From Bacteroidota bacterium (GTDB taxonomy: Bacteria; Bacteroidota; Bacteroidia; AKYH767-A; OLB10), in NCBI GenBank assembly GCA_016713445.1, contig JADJPB010000021.1, forward strand, positions 1 through 64,000: a stretch of 64,000 nucleotides of DNA. Direction: 5' to 3'. Position numbers and translations under genes: made by a program. Under the pieces are notes generated by a model, which had not been told where the DNA came from, did no database searches, and was given only the letters and a program-made list of their open reading frames with translations. How positions within the stretch are numbered: the first letter of the stretch is position 1; every line of letters starts with the position of its first letter. Positions 27,833 through 36,971 of this stretch are shown here, one piece after another.

Positions 27833-29649
27833 AAGGGTTGGTTAGGAAAAGGCACTACGGCTTGTGATGAAGCATAAGGCCAGGCAGTATAAATATTGTT
27901 CAAATCCACTTCATTGCCCGGAAAATATAAATCGGTAGCAAGTGCATTCAAATCTTTATCCGACCTTGCTCTGTTTGAGAAATTAACAAACTCATTTTCA
28001 AAAGGAATACCGGGGATCCCGATGGGTGAAACTTGGGAATTATTAAAGAACCAACCCAATGCACAATCATCCATCGAATTGCATAAAATGTCATTATACG
28101 TTACATTTCCAATAAACCGCATGGCCGTGCCTGCACGGGTAACTGTATTGTGCATAATATCGGAGTTGTCCGTTTTTCGAATATTAAATCCAATAAATAG
28201 ATCTTTATAGTTTAAAGAAGTATTGTTCAAACTATTTGTATACGTTATGGTATTCCAATCAATCATGCCTCTTGTTGAGTTCATAATTTCAATACCTTGA
28301 TGCAACAAACCACTAAATTGATTTTCATCTCGATCTAAATTAATGGTATTATTACTCACTGAAAATTGTGCATAGCCCTGTACACTTATTCCAATACGAG
28401 CATCCGTAATCGTATTATATGAAATCAAAGCATTTGAATTTAATTGGCCAGTGTTTTTAAAAAACATGGCGGTGTTAAAATAATCAAAACCGGGGCTACT
28501 ACCCAATGGGTTTGCTGGTGTACCGGGAGTCATACTTATTTGATTAAAAATTACAGTAATATTATTCATTTGAAGGCAATCGATAAATCTAAAACCAAAT
28601 GCACTTAAATTAGATACTCTACAATTGCGAACCAACACATTTTGCTGTCTCAAATTTTTCAATTCAACAGCTGCAAAACTGCAATTATAAAATTCATTAT
28701 CGGAATCGATAATGACATTAGAATTTTTATTTACAAAAACTCCACGTTTACAATCGTTGAAGAAATTTTCATACACTTCAATTGTATTCGTACTAGCATT
28801 TCCAATACTCCACGGTGCATTTTCTGCAAAAATACCTGTACCATTCCACGGAGTTTGATTAAATGGAGAGATTTGCTCTACTATGTTTAGAAAGTTGTTA
28901 TTATTAGAAATTAAACTGCAATTGTAAGAATCAATTCCATATTGCAAATTTTGGAATAGATTACCATTGCTAGTATTTAAAGTAGAGGGTCCAACTTTAA
29001 CATAGGTATTTGCAAAAATATTTCTAAGTTGAAATCCCGTACGTCCAATTTGTCCTGCATGAGGTACAAGCATTTGAGTTGCATCAGAGCTAAATACATT
29101 TTCGTCGAAATGAGAAGCCATATAATCACCGTTCTCCAAATGTATACTTACCCAATTGTTTGTAAACTCAGAACGAGTACATTGAATCCAGTTAGCACCA
29201 TTTAAAGCTTCAATAGCTTTTACGGCATCTTCAATTACACTCTGATCCATTGTTAACCTTCCAGTATTGTCTACTGTATCTATTCCATCCCACATTTCAC
29301 CATCACAAGCAGAAATTTGAGTAAACTGATCAATAATTAATAGGGAATTCGGCTTAATTCGAATTTTAGCATTAGGTCCCATCTTTAAAGTACAGCCAAC
29401 TAGATGAACACTTCCATCAATCATCGCGGTTCCATTTATTGTGAAAGTTTGACTTATTATCTGTCCTGAAGTAAAAGTTGGATTAAATAATACATTCCCG
29501 ATGTTAGTTGTACAACAATAATAAGCTGAAAAATTTATTGTACTTGTAAAACTACAGTTTTGAGAAGTCATAGTTACCGTAACTGTGTAATTTCCTGGTG
29601 TTGTCCAATTCGGTGACGCAATATTTGGGTCATTTGGATGCGGAGTCAT
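27088..29649 (-). CDS. Right-handed beta-helix and T9SS C-terminal part of the M43 multidomain protein
   Basis: The 853-codon frame has a PKD-like strand pattern (TTPGNYTVTVTMTSQNCSF) and then a NosD-type parallel beta-helix from about residue 65 to 560 (TIEVYENFFNDCKRGVFVNK, SDNEFYNCSFAAVELKNL, RIGISVQGYAQFSVSNNTIN). A charged helical region and a sorting-domain-like end (IQLEYFDKSGRLIFQEKT ... CIKVYKLP) follow. The apparent ATG at 29649 is internal: the same frame is open upstream to a TAA at 29926-29928 and, beyond it, joins the frame at 29926-31362. I therefore read this as the C-terminal part of one protein that starts at 32573. Confidence 0.65.
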   Translation of the reverse strand: MTPHPNDPNIASPNWTTPGNYTVTVTMTSQNCSFTSTINFSAYYCCTTNIGNVLFNPTFTSGQIISQTFTINGTAMIDGSVHLVGCTLKMGPNAKIRIKPNSLLIIDQFTQISACDGEMWDGIDTVDNTGRLTMDQSVIEDAVKAIEALNGANWIQCTRSEFTNNWVSIHLENGDYMASHFDENVFSSDATQMLVPHAGQIGRTGFQLRNIFANTYVKVGPSTLNTSNGNLFQNLQYGIDSYNCSLISNNNNFLNIVEQISPFNQTPWNGTGIFAENAPWSIGNASTNTIEVYENFFNDCKRGVFVNKNSNVIIDSDNEFYNCSFAAVELKNLRQQNVLVRNCRVSNLSAFGFRFIDCLQMNNITVIFNQISMTPGTPANPLGSSPGFDYFNTAMFFKNTGQLNSNALISYNTITDARIGISVQGYAQFSVSNNTINLDRDENQFSGLLHQGIEIMNSTRGMIDWNTITYTNSLNNTSLNYKDLFIGFNIRKTDNSDIMHNTVTRAGTAMRFIGNVTYNDILCNSMDDCALGWFFNNSQVSPIGIPGIPFENEFVNFSNRARSDKDLNALATDLYFPGNEVDLNNIYTAWPYASSQAVVPFPNQPFQNICSGIAAPDPTEDMSYMEKVILDSIQYPVLYEINRDRDLQSTYRCYRSSPDSSCAAYANWFEQLENGRIGLTAKLIEAHINLDSIRILLDGLSDESNPIFNQLRELYEVVLCNLDHPDNPIAHDTSFLYQLAFMDEWNGTEAVYMARAILELEVNDFLLGLRTMQPLSSADNMCDDLLKFYNSYIVIPDKSSLIQLEYFDKSGRLIFQEKTNEDLGAEKIKVLKSKAVFLIRARQGNCIKVYKLP

Positions 29650-29925
29650 GGTGCCTTGCGAAGTTGTCCAAGAATAAGTAGCACCTGCGAAAAATGGAAC
29701 CGAGAACTCAAATGGATTAATTGTAGAAATACAACCATTGGATGGTTGTGTAATTGTTGGGATAACAGTTATGACAGAGACTGTTTGAGGAGTAAAAAAA
29801 AGTGTTGTCGTTCCCTGTGTTAATGTACAAGTTACTTGAAATTGACCATCATTTAAATAGGTATGACTTACACTTGACCCTGAAATGGTTGGAGTTCCAT
29901 CACCAAAATTCCATGTGACATTGTA

Positions 29926-31362
29926 TTAACTCCAACAAGCACCAACGCTAAATGTGTAAGTGGAACAAATTGATGCTACCGCTAAAAAATCCAAAGACAA
30001 CGAGGGGTTGCGGGTTGCATCAGCTAAATTTGGCAAGGAGAAAAAATTCCTCTGACCAATCGTGAAATTATTGAGATTTACTACAGGATTGCAACCTGCA
30101 ACTCCCGGCCCCGAAACATTGGGCGCACGGATCACCAACATTTTTGAATCTCCGAAATTATTTTGAGTGAAAGAGCTCAAATAAATTAAATTATCGGGTC
30201 CAAGTTGAATTGAACCATCTAATTGTCTTAGAGGTGAACCCAAAGAGAAAGGTATGTTTTGAATGATCGGTGCATTGAGTGTTGGTAATTCGATTTGGTA
30301 CAATGAATTAGTTGATGAATTTACAGCATAATAAAAATAGCTCCCTCCACCTGTATTTGGTGCAAAAGAGCCATGAAGTTGAGTATTTGCTGATCCTTGA
30401 GGTATTACCACTGAAGAAGTATAGGTCATTTGTCCATTCGTGTTGTTAAACGAATAAAAATACACCGTTTCATTCGCCCAATTAAAAATGGCCATTGCGT
30501 CACCATGAGGTGCTGATTCAATGGTGAAACGATGTCTAGATGGACCCGGATTAGAATTAATAAATGGTAAACTACTATTTTGTACAGCTAGACTTATTCC
30601 ACTTCCAGATAATAAATATGAAATAGTATTCGATGAATTTATTTCATGAACAATAATCCATGTATCTATACCATTACAATGTGGAATTGCTGTAATAGCC
30701 TCAACAACATTTGTGTTAAAAATTCCTGCAGGAAGAGTGTTGTTTGAAGAAATTAAACCAGCAATTCCGGCGTTTATTGCTACTTCTCCAAAAACAAGAC
30801 TTCCATTTCCTGATTGACCATAAGCTGGCACTGTAAAAATGTAATAACTATTTGTTCGAGTTTGTGGATTGGCATTAAAATTATTAGGATTTGGGACAGA
30901 TATCGTTCCTTTAATATTCGAACCATAATTTGCATTAGTGATGTTTCCAATTAAAACATTACTATTATTCCACACCCTTATACCATCAGTATAAAAATGC
31001 AGATTTCCTGTAATTGGATCACATTGCGATGTAGAAGAAAAAGGACTTAAAGGGTTTGAAATTGAACTATTCGGTGGAGTGCTTAATGCTATACCAGTAG
31101 TAAAATCTAAATGAACACTTCTCTGATAGCACCATACAGCATGTTCTGGTCGAGCAGGCAAACCACAATTAACTATAAAAACTTGAATTGCATTAGTAGT
31201 TACGGTTCCATTAGCAGGATCGGTTGAGGAAAGAGAAATTGAATACGTACCTGCAACCGTAAATGTAACTTGGAAGCCGGCAGTCGTAGTCGTTGAAGTT
31301 GTACCTATAGAAGGAGTAATAACCCACGTTAAGTTTGTAGCTGTGCTAGCTGCTGGAAACAA
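29926..31362 (-). CDS. PKD and propeller middle part of the M43 multidomain protein
   Basis: The 478-codon frame begins (TTG) within a PKD-like domain (NLTWVITPSIGTTSTTTT, AGTYSISLSSTDPANG). It continues as a propeller whose first blade (PEHAVWCYQRSVHLDF, GNLHFYTDGIRVWNNSN) is related to the propellers at 23318 and 25591. Upstream, the open frame extends to A6 31433-31438, where a one-base shift links it to the M43 frame (SDVFLTTELVPCLPAAGS). Downstream it runs into a TAA at 29926-29928, after which the same frame continues YNVTWNFGDGTPTISGSS, an obvious PKD domain. The stop therefore interrupts a domain. Confidence 0.6.
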   Translation of the reverse strand: MFPAASTATNLTWVITPSIGTTSTTTTAGFQVTFTVAGTYSISLSSTDPANGTVTTNAIQVFIVNCGLPARPEHAVWCYQRSVHLDFTTGIALSTPPNSSISNPLSPFSSTSQCDPITGNLHFYTDGIRVWNNSNVLIGNITNANYGSNIKGTISVPNPNNFNANPQTRTNSYYIFTVPAYGQSGNGSLVFGEVAINAGIAGLISSNNTLPAGIFNTNVVEAITAIPHCNGIDTWIIVHEINSSNTISYLLSGSGISLAVQNSSLPFINSNPGPSRHRFTIESAPHGDAMAIFNWANETVYFYSFNNTNGQMTYTSSVVIPQGSANTQLHGSFAPNTGGGSYFYYAVNSSTNSLYQIELPTLNAPIIQNIPFSLGSPLRQLDGSIQLGPDNLIYLSSFTQNNFGDSKMLVIRAPNVSGPGVAGCNPVVNLNNFTIGQRNFFSLPNLADATRNPSLSLDFLAVASICSTYTFSVGACWS

Positions 31363-31655
31363 TGTTGATGTGCTGGCAAAATCTAGTGTTATTGAGCCAG
31401 CAGCTGGTAAGCAAGGAACAAGTTCTGTTGTTAAAAAACATCAGAGAAAAAAATGGGGGGCAAACAACTAATAGGTCCAATTACTCCAGTTTCAGCTAAA
31501 TTTTCATTAGAAACCAGATCAAATCGTAATAAGCCAAGTATGTACCTCATTCTATCAATCTGATCATTTGAGAAATTATTTTTTGCGCACTCGTAGGAGT
31601 ATGACATGAAATTATCTATTAAATCATCACGGTTATTAGGTGGAAGAGCAAAATA

Positions 31656-32573
31656 TTATTCATTACAAGAATTGGGAATATTCCAGGTGCATTGATAGAA
31701 ATTTTGGGTACATGGAGGCGTATCACAAAGATTATCTCCGTTTAATAAACAATCATCAGGAGTTTGTCCGGGACCATTGGTACCTTGACAACCACCGTGG
31801 AAAGTATGTCGTAATCCAAGGTAATGCCCGACTTCGTGGACAGCTGTAAATCCTTTTTCAAGATCTGGTAATAAAGTGTAAAGGCCTGGATTAGGCTCAT
31901 TATCACCAAAAGCACCTAGTTTTATGAAAATTACATCATGGCCACCATAGTAATTTCCAATATTTAATGCATTATTCGCAAAGTTATACACTAAAAAAAT
32001 ATTCAAATAATTTTCCTTTACAAATCCAATCGGCAACATATTGTATACATCATTAAAAGCTGCAGGCGTTTCTTGAAAATTATAAACATTTGGGGCACCA
32101 TTAGGAACAGCATAACGGATTACCCCAGGTTCAGCAGTAGGAAAGAAATTACTTGGGGATTTGGCTAAACAAAATTTAATATCAGAATCATACCTTGTTG
32201 GAGTTCCAATGCTGGCAAATATTGAATTTAACTTTGCGATTTGAGATTCAATTTGTGCGTAGCTAATGTTCAAAGCAAGATTATTTTGATCATCCACGTC
32301 GTAAATGACATGCACAACAACCGGGATTGTATACTCAGGTAATAATGAACTACCGGATTTGGCACTTAAAATAGTATTATTTAAAAATGCATCTCTGATT
32401 TTTAAATTCATTAAATTTTCGTCTTCAAAGAAAATCGAATCATTTTGCATAACATCATCATACAAACTGTCAGAATTGCATTTGAAATGTGTTTGACTAA
32501 AAGATTGATTGCTTGCTAGGCAAAAACTAATTAAGACAATAAATAATTGGCTGGTACAAATAATTTTTCTCAT
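31656..32573 (-). CDS. M43 (pappalysin/cytophagalysin-type) zinc metalloprotease domain, N-terminal part of multidomain protein
   Basis: The 305-residue frame has a signal peptide (MRKIICTSQLFIVLISFCLA...SFSQ). A propeptide follows, with IPVVVHVIYDVDDQNN at about 83. The zinc site FTAVHEVGHYLGLRHTFHGG (HExxHxxGxxH) lies near 247, followed by DDCLLNGDNLCDTPP. The Met-turn lies beyond the TAA at 31656-31658, in the same frame: RDDLIDNFMSYSYECAKNNF. The catalytic domain is thus cut by an in-frame stop. M43B enzymes in Bacteroidota are secreted and often carry PKD and T9SS domains, which fits the continuing frame to the left (31437 to 27088). As written the protein lacks the Met-turn and would be inactive. 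Confidence 0.75.
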   Translation of the reverse strand: MRKIICTSQLFIVLISFCLASNQSFSQTHFKCNSDSLYDDVMQNDSIFFEDENLMNLKIRDAFLNNTILSAKSGSSLLPEYTIPVVVHVIYDVDDQNNLALNISYAQIESQIAKLNSIFASIGTPTRYDSDIKFCLAKSPSNFFPTAEPGVIRYAVPNGAPNVYNFQETPAAFNDVYNMLPIGFVKENYLNIFLVYNFANNALNIGNYYGGHDVIFIKLGAFGDNEPNPGLYTLLPDLEKGFTAVHEVGHYLGLRHTFHGGCQGTNGPGQTPDDCLLNGDNLCDTPPCTQNFYQCTWNIPNSCNE

Positions 32574-32746
32574 ACGAAATAAGTTTATAGATTAGAATAA
32601 GTCATAATAAATTACAATTATTGGCAAATTAATTTGATTAAATAGGTAAAGCACTTACACCTTGGCGAAGCCATCATATTCAAAAGTAACGCTCTTTCCT
32701 TAAAAAACAAGGTCTAATTGCATTTTCACTACTTTTAGTTGACATT

Positions 32747-32787
32747 TATACTACTTCTAGTATATGATTTATACTACTTCTAGTATA
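32747..32787. promoter_or_regulatory. Two identical 18-bp palindromes, operator-like
   Basis: TATACTACTTCTAGTATA occurs at 32747-32764 and again at 32770-32787. Each is a 7-bp perfect inverted repeat (TATACTA / TAGTATA) around CTTC, and the copies start 23 bases apart, close to two helical turns. A third, degenerate relative (cactacttttagttga) precedes them by about the same step. The arrangement suggests a dimeric regulator bound cooperatively. Confidence 0.6.
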
Positions 32788-32844
32788 TGTTTTTCTCAGA
32801 AAAATTTCGTATGAGAAACCTTGAAAAGGCAATGGTCTACAAAA

Positions 32845-32872
32845 TTGAATTATTCTAATATTAATACTTTTG
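32845..32872 (+). promoter_or_regulatory. Bacteroidota-type promoter candidate for the MFS/cNMP gene
   Basis: TTG at 32845-32847 and a perfect TAnnTTTG (TACTTTTG, 32865-32872) are separated by 17 bases, slightly short of the usual 19. The start would be near 32879, about 100 bases before ATG 32980; the palindromes lie 60-100 bases upstream of the -33. Confidence 0.45.
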
Positions 32873-32979
32873 GAACTATACAAAGCAATTTAATAATAAA
32901 TTGAAGCGTTCCCCATCCCTACAAGCAATTCTATTTCCTATTTTAGCTCCATAAATCCTTCGGCAACTCTAAAACCCAC

Positions 32980-35900
32980 ATGAATAGCAAGCTTTCCTTT
33001 TGGTTACGACTATTCAACATCCGAAATGATGAGAAAACCACGGTGCAGAACCTGGTGTTACATCATTTCTTCTCGGGTATTGGTCAGGCCTTAATGTTTA
33101 CAGTTGCCAGTTCATTATTTCTTTCCGAATATGGTTCTGAGCAACTTCCCATAGCTTTTATACTTTCTGCAGTAGCCATGATGGTGGTGGGAAGAACATA
33201 TTCTTTCTTCGAACATAAACTTTCCATAAGAAAATTACTTTTATTGGTGATGGGCACGATGGTGTTTATTCCATTTTTACTACGCAGCACCTTTTACTTT
33301 GATTCTATCGCTTACATTCCTTTCATTATTATTATTGGTGAACGCGTATTCTACCTTTTATCGAATTTAGAATTTTGGTGCATGTCGTCGATCGTATTTG
33401 ATGTTCGACAGGGCAAGCGTTTATTTGGACTAATAAGTTCCGGAGACATTCCTGCTAAGCTATTGGGATATTTATCGGTATCGGTATTACAACCCATCGT
33501 AGGGATTAATAATTTACTTTGGTTTTCGGCAGGCTCCATTTTATTAGCTTCACTTTTCCTTCGAAAAATATTATTACAACCTGATATCAACTTACAAGTT
33601 CGACAAGCGCCGCACGAACAATTTTCCGATAAAAAACTACTGGTAAATTTTTTCGGAAATCATTATATCCTGGTACTTTCAGGGATGGCTTTTTTAACCA
33701 TTGCCAGTTTTACGTTGATTGACTTCACCTTCTTACACAATGTGCAAAGCACTTTTAAAACACAAGAGTCTTTAGCAAAGTATATCTCTACCTTCTTCTC
33801 CGTGGGATATGCTTTTATTATTTTGATCAAGCTTTTGTTGTCGGGGGGATTGGCGGAACAAACAGGAATTAAATTTTCACTACTCATCATGCCGGTTTTA
33901 CTATTTCTATTTTCGTTAGGATTTATATTTTGGAGTAACACGCAAAACGATGTTTACAACAACCTCATGTACATTCGCGTGATGTTCATGGCCATTAGCG
34001 TTGCAAAATATTCAGTGAATGATCCCGTTTTTCTGGCTATGTTTCAACCCTTACCCACCCAGCTTCGACTAAAGGGACATACTATTATTAAGGGATTTAT
34101 TCAACCTTTGGCGCTAGGTGTGATTGGAGTGATCTTATGGTATGTTATCCATATTGGAGATCAATTTGATTTTTACTTATTAAATCTCGGCATATTAATT
34201 CTATCTATTTTATGGATTTATAATATTTCGCGGAGCCATAAACTTTATATTTCCACATTAGCTACTGCTATTCGAAATCGATTTATTTCGGGATCAGAGA
34301 TAGCAATGGAATCTACTTCCTTTTCCACATTATTAAAAGATAGTATTTATCACCATCAGAAAGAAGATATCATTTATGGTATCACGGCACTTGACGAAAA
34401 ATTTCCGGAAGTATTGCGCCAAGAGATGAAATTCGTTTTAACAACGGATAGCAATAGTGTTCGACGCGTTGCCTTGAACATTTTAAATCGAAGAAGATGG
34501 AATGAATATTTAGGTGAAGTAAAGCATATTTACCTTACCGATACTCATCTTGAAACCAAATCAGCGGACGCTTACTTTTGTGCACAAGCTGGAGATTTAG
34601 AAATTCAAAAGAGTATAGATCAAGAAACATTTCAATCAAATCCCTCCTTAATCCAAGAATCTATTCTAAAGGGAATCCTTAAATCCGATTCCATGCAACA
34701 ACAACAGAATGCTGTCAATGCCATAGCGCTCATGTTGAAGAGCGATGACACCAATAAACAATTGACGGCATTAACCATTTTATCTCAAGAATACTTACCC
34801 GAATGTGAGTCAGACATTTTTCGCTTAATGGCTTCAAAAAATCGAAAGCGTAAAAATTGCAGCTATTGATGCAGCCGGAAAAAGCAAATCCGAAGCTTTC
34901 ATTTCGCAACTGGTCTCTCTTTTACTTATTTCTCCTGGTTCGAATTACATTATCGAAAGTTTAAGTAATTATGGGGATGGTATATTCGAGCACATCAAAA
35001 AGATCCCTTTTCAAAGTGTGGTACATAAGCAAGGGGTCCTTTCTGATATTATTCGTATTGCTGAAATTAGCCCGGGCCACATAGGTGGTGAGTTTCTCTT
35101 CTCCATTTTACACCATACCCCTCCACATCTTAAAGAGAGAATTGTTGAAGTGCTCAGTATTTCTAAATACTTTTTAAATGCAAAAGAAAAAGAGCGGATG
35201 GAGCGGATGCTGAAAGAAGAAATCGGTTTCGCTGTTGCTTTGCTTGAAGGAATAGAAGATCCTGCACTTCATTCGCGTCTGCACGAAGCTTTTAATTTCG
35301 ATTTTGAAAATTGCAAACGACGCATCATTACAATTGCGGGATTATTATACAACCGAAAAATTATGCGTGAAGCAGCTGCTGCTTTTCGAAATAATTCAAA
35401 AGAAAGAAGAGCTAACGCATTGGAAATTATGGAGCAAGTAATTCCACGAAAGAATGCGCAAATTCTTGTTGTATTATTAGACAACATTTCAGCAGGTCAA
35501 AAAGTACAAAAACTACAATCGTTCCACATCAATAGAAAGCACGAAATTCCGGATAGTATATTAAGAGACGGAACGGATATTTACAGTGCTTGGACAGTTT
35601 GTCTAGCATTAAGATCAGCTGCATATCACGACAGTAATTATATCCAAGCGGTAAATATTTTGCAGACCGAAAAATCACTTTTGCGCGAATCTGCCGCTCA
35701 TTATTTAATCAACTTCAAAGAAAACCACCCTAATCATTTCAGCACTTTGGCTGGAACTTTTAAAACTAATATCGATGAGATCATGAAAAACAAACACGAA
35801 AACACCATCTCTGATTTTGAAAAAGTGCTGGTTTTAAAAGGCACTGCATTATTTGAAGGTACTCGGAGAACATCATCGCTGAAATTATTCCCATCGTTCG

Positions 35901-36246
35901 TGAAATGAGAGTGAACGCAGGAGAAGTTATTTTCGATAAAGGTGATTCAGGAAGCAGCATGTATATTATTTATAATGGAGAAGTAAAAATTCACGATGGA
36001 TCAAAGACCTTTGCAGTGCTAGGAAAGAGAGATTTTTTTGGAGAACTTGCCTTATTAGACCCAGAACCGCGTTCTGCATCCGCAACAGCCACAACCGATA
36101 CCTTATTATTAAAATTAGAAGAGGAAGAAGCTTACGAACTCATGGAAGAACGAACGGAAGTATTAAGAAGTATTCTTCGAATTTTATGCAAGAGAATCAG
36201 AATGCAAAACGATAAATTGGTAGCGAGTACGCCCTTAAAAAACTAA
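32980..36246 (+). CDS. Fusion of MFS/nucleotide-translocase-like membrane domain, HEAT-like repeats and cNMP-binding domain (frameshifted)
   Basis: Joined over two indels (A6 34836-34841, GG 35858-35859) the protein has about 1089 residues. Residues 1-430 contain about twelve membrane helices (VLHHFFSGIGQALMFTVASS, RLFGLISSGDIPAKLLGYLS) in a pattern like the ATP/ADP (Npt1-type) translocase branch of the MFS. Residues 450-960 are soluble helical, HEAT-like repeats (EVLRQEMKFVLTTDSNSVRR, AALDA-like IAAIDAAGKSK). The C-terminus from 36246 back to about 35880 is a cyclic-nucleotide-binding domain with VIFDKGDSGSSMYIIYNGEV and the phosphate-binding cassette FGELALLDPEPRSASA. The membrane part may be regulated by cAMP through the C-terminal domain; transport has not been shown for this architecture as far as I know. 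The HD-domain gene converges 29 bases downstream. Confidence 0.75.
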
Positions 36247-36275
36247 GTTGAATTCCGAATTGAAAAGGAGTGAAA

Positions 36276-36863
36276 CTATTTACTCATCACTAACCCTTTC
36301 AGCTCTTGAAGAAATTGTGCTTTTAAATTATTTCGTCTTTTCTGATTTGTATTTGTCCAATAATGATGAGCATCTACAAAAGTATATTGAATCAAATTCC
36401 AATCCATACTTTCATCTATCCTGCCGAGCGCTTTCCACTCTTCAAAAAGTCGATGACTTACCTCTTTAAAATCTTCTCTACCGAGATGATCTAAATCCGC
36501 ATCGCACAAAATTTTCTCGAGGAGCGTTACTGGCTTTTGAGGCAATTTCGTTTTCATGATCATACTACAGATAATATCAATGGCCTCTTGATCATAATTA
36601 TAATCTGGCAAAATTGCCTGAGCTATCAAACATCCTTCCTCTTCATGATCAATAAATGTATTGAGAAATCCGATGTCGTGTAAATATCCTGCAGTTTTTA
36701 AAAGGACCAAATCATACGATTCATGCACACCTTCTTGTTGAGCAATCCTTAGTGCGTTTTTAACGACATCTAACGTATGCGACAAATTATGATAATGCAG
36801 TTTAAGAGACAACTGTGTTCCCAGTGCTTTCACAACAAAATTCTCTATGCCTGCAATATTCAT
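36276..36863 (-). CDS. HD-domain metal-dependent phosphohydrolase-like protein
   Basis: The protein of about 195 residues starts at ATG 36863 (MNIAGIENFVVKALG); an upstream in-frame ATG at 36905 would add a hydrophobic leader (MILYYLLLSLNKIY) that I consider untranslated. HD-domain metal ligands are visible: LHYHNLSHTLDVVKNA (first His), TAGYLHDIGFLNTF (HD pair) and a later Asp in LCDADLDHLG. Such proteins hydrolyse phosphomonoesters, nucleotides or cyclic nucleotides; the substrate cannot be read from sequence. It converges with the cNMP-binding fusion, so a cyclic-nucleotide link is possible but only by position. Confidence 0.7.
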   Translation of the reverse strand: MNIAGIENFVVKALGTQLSLKLHYHNLSHTLDVVKNALRIAQQEGVHESYDLVLLKTAGYLHDIGFLNTFIDHEEEGCLIAQAILPDYNYDQEAIDIICSMIMKTKLPQKPVTLLEKILCDADLDHLGREDFKEVSHRLFEEWKALGRIDESMDWNLIQYTFVDAHHYWTNTNQKRRNNLKAQFLQELKGLVMSK

Positions 36864-36971
36864 ATAGATCTTATTCAAAGATAAAAGTAAATAATATAAT
36901 ATCAATCCCCTAAAAAAACAAACTTTTTTTCATACACAGTTAAATCTTAAGGGTCATTTCACCATAAAAGC

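Larger units (their letters stand above)
32574..32979. other. Divergent intergenic region with paired palindromic sites
   Basis: No gene is apparent. It separates the divergent M43 gene and the MFS/cNMP gene and contains two identical palindromes (32747-32787) and a promoter candidate for the plus-strand gene (32845-32872). Confidence 0.6.

Noticed and set aside
27088..32573. Reassignment of TAA to a sense codon, to explain the two in-frame stops
   Set aside because: Many intact genes in the window end at TAA at the expected place, for example nuoB, nuoC and nuoL, so TAA is a normal stop here.
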